Part shown: piece by piece, positions 13,881 to 14,483 of the stretch
Numbering within the stretch: position 1 is the stretch's first letter
Layout: every line of letters begins with the position of its first letter
Source: JACCYI01 sp036389195
Lineage (GTDB): Bacteria > Actinomycetota > Thermoleophilia > Solirubrobacterales > Solirubrobacteraceae
Direction: 5' to 3'
Length of the DNA stretch: 14,483 nt
Assembly (NCBI GenBank): GCA_036389195.1
Contig: DASVQH010000406.1
Location: 1-14,483 of the forward strand
Made by a program: the position numbers and the translations under genes
Notes under the pieces: model-generated
Seen by the model: only the letters and a program-made list of their open reading frames with translations
What the model was told of the DNA's origin: nothing
The model's database searches: none

Positions 13881-13904
13881 CTCCAGGACATAAGTGTGTA
13901 CTGT
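13877..13904 (+). promoter_or_regulatory. Putative promoter for sigH (TTGACT - 16 bp - TACTGT)
   Basis: TTGACT at 13877-13882, a 16-bp spacer, then TACTGT at 13899-13904, in a stretch distinctly richer in A and T than its surroundings. It is the best -35/-10 pair in the window. The -35 overlaps the rlmB stop codon. It would give a leader of roughly 110 bases before GTG 14024, or about 25 before ATG 13937. Confidence 0.55.
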
Positions 13905-13993
13905 GCCGCCTGACTGAGGTTGTACTTGAGGGTCACATGACCTTCGAGCAACTGCAAAAGGCGCCGGGGGAGGAGTGCGCCACGAGAACTTCA

Positions 13994-14009
13994 CGGGCAA
14001 GGCTGCCCG
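13994..14009 (+). promoter_or_regulatory. Small hairpin just upstream of the sigH Shine-Dalgarno
   Basis: CGGGCA, loop AGGC, TGCCCG: a 6-bp perfect stem ending one base before the GGAAGGA ribosome binding site of GTG 14024. It could affect access to the ribosome binding site; its role is inference. If translation starts at ATG 13937 it lies inside coding sequence. Confidence 0.35.
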
Positions 14010-14010
14010 G

Positions 14011-14017
14011 GGAAGGA
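14011..14017 (+). promoter_or_regulatory. Shine-Dalgarno GGAAGGA for sigH start at GTG 14024
   Basis: GGAAGGA is followed by six bases (CGATCC) and then GTG, a good spacing. It supports 14024 over ATG 13937, which is in the same frame with no stop between and has a weaker GAGGG four bases before it. Confidence 0.55.
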
Positions 14018-14023
14018 CGATCC

Positions 14024-14483
14024 GTGGCTCCCATCTCCCATAAGTCTCAAGCTGCGCTGCAGCTTGACGAGTCGTACCTGCTGGCCCTGGCCAAGCAGGG
14101 CAGCCATGACGCCTACGACCAGCTGGTCCGGCGCTACTACTCGTTCGTGCGCCTGAAGGCGTCGTCGTACTTCCTGATCGGGGGCGACAGCGAGGATCTC
14201 ATCCAGGAGGGCCTGGTCGGCCTCTACAAGGCGATCCGCGACTTCCGGACCGACCGCGAGTCCTCGTTCCGGAACTTCGCGGAGCTCTGCATCACGCGCC
14301 AGATCATCACCGCGGTCAAGACGGCGACCCGCAACAAGCACACGCCGCTCAACGGCTACGTGTCCTTCTCCTCCTCGCCGGCGGGAGCGGGCGAGGGCGA
14401 GTCCACCCTCGACGAGGTCCTGGCCGGCTCGACGACGCACGACCCCGTCAACCAGGTGATCTCCTCCGAGGAGCTGCGCTCGC
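14024..14483 (+). CDS. sigH: SigH-type (sporulation/transition-state) RNA polymerase sigma factor, 3' end outside window
   Basis: The first 153 residues of a sigma-70-family protein that closely resembles Bacillus SigH: ALAKQGSHDAYDQLVRRYYSFV, then region 2 with KASSYFLIGGDSEDLIQEGLVGLYKAIRDFRTD, and SSFRNFAELCITRQIITAVKTATRNKHTPLN. Region 2 (core binding and -10 recognition) is complete; region 4 is beyond the window. A Ser/Gly/Ala-rich linker (SSSPAGAGEGES) sits after region 2. GTG 14024 has GGAAGGA six bases upstream; an in-frame ATG at 13937 would add 29 residues that do not resemble a sigma N-terminus. In Bacillus sigH lies downstream of cysS and rlmB, so the location fits an orthologue. 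Its targets here are unknown. Confidence 0.93.
   Translation, partial: MAPISHKSQAALQLDESYLLALAKQGSHDAYDQLVRRYYSFVRLKASSYFLIGGDSEDLIQEGLVGLYKAIRDFRTDRESSFRNFAELCITRQIITAVKTATRNKHTPLNGYVSFSSSPAGAGEGESTLDEVLAGSTTHDPVNQVISSEELRS
14047..14067 (+). promoter_or_regulatory. Hairpin in the first codons of sigH
   Basis: TCAAGCTGC, loop GCT, GCAGCTTGA: a perfect 9-bp stem beginning 23 bases after the GTG start, inside codons for SQAALQL. Such a structure at the edge of the initiation footprint can slow or regulate translation. The fold is clear from the sequence; the regulatory role is inference. Confidence 0.4.

Overview
The window reads as very GC-rich chromosomal DNA with many GTG starts, short gaps and frequent stop/start overlaps, which points to an actinobacterium. 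DisA, CarD and a SigH-type sigma factor on one strand, plus a small secreted protein with an ALGGTS-type signal segment, suggest the deep-branching Thermoleophilia (Solirubrobacterales-like). That placement is inference from gene content and style, not from a search. I see no mobile element, CRISPR array, rRNA or tRNA, and no gene-free stretch longer than 300 bases.

Layout. Bases 1-1022 hold a clan-A glycoside hydrolase whose N-terminus probably lies outside the window. It converges on a small secreted protein (1006-1650, minus). That gene diverges from a Cys/Met-metabolism PLP enzyme (1661-2818), and a run of plus-strand housekeeping genes follows: radA (2840), disA (4293), carD (5439), ispD (6052), a secreted SGNH esterase (6713), a PHP phosphoesterase (7571) and ispF (8395). 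After a hairpin, three overlapping minus-strand genes (8964-11732) encode an SCP2/alpha-beta hydrolase fusion, an MGAT-type acyltransferase and an SRPBCC protein, which look like a lipid-handling operon. The plus strand resumes with cysS (11782), rlmB (13137) and the 5' part of a SigH-like sigma factor (14024 to the window end).

The plus-strand backbone radA-disA-carD-ispD-ispF-cysS-rlmB-sigH combines the mycobacterial order (disA, radA, carD, ispD, ispF, cysS, rlmB) with the Bacillus order (radA-disA-...-ispD-ispF-...-cysS-...-rlmB-...-sigH). It links DNA repair and c-di-AMP signalling, RNA polymerase control, MEP-pathway isoprenoid synthesis, tRNA charging, rRNA methylation and a developmental-type sigma factor. 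Two blocks interrupt it: the esterase/PHP pair between ispD and ispF, and the antisense lipid operon between ispF and cysS.

The most striking observation is carD. It has no ATG, GTG, TTG or CTG at its expected start. A near-perfect Shine-Dalgarno sits five bases before an ATC codon, and the conserved CarD fold begins well upstream of the first canonical start (an internal GTG). The frame is also continuous with disA across its TGA. Other points of interest are -10-like TANNNT hexamers 6-7 bases before the start codons of radA, disA, cysS and the SCP2/hydrolase gene (probable leaderless transcripts), a perfect 12-bp inverted repeat between radA and disA, and hairpins flanking the sigH start codon.
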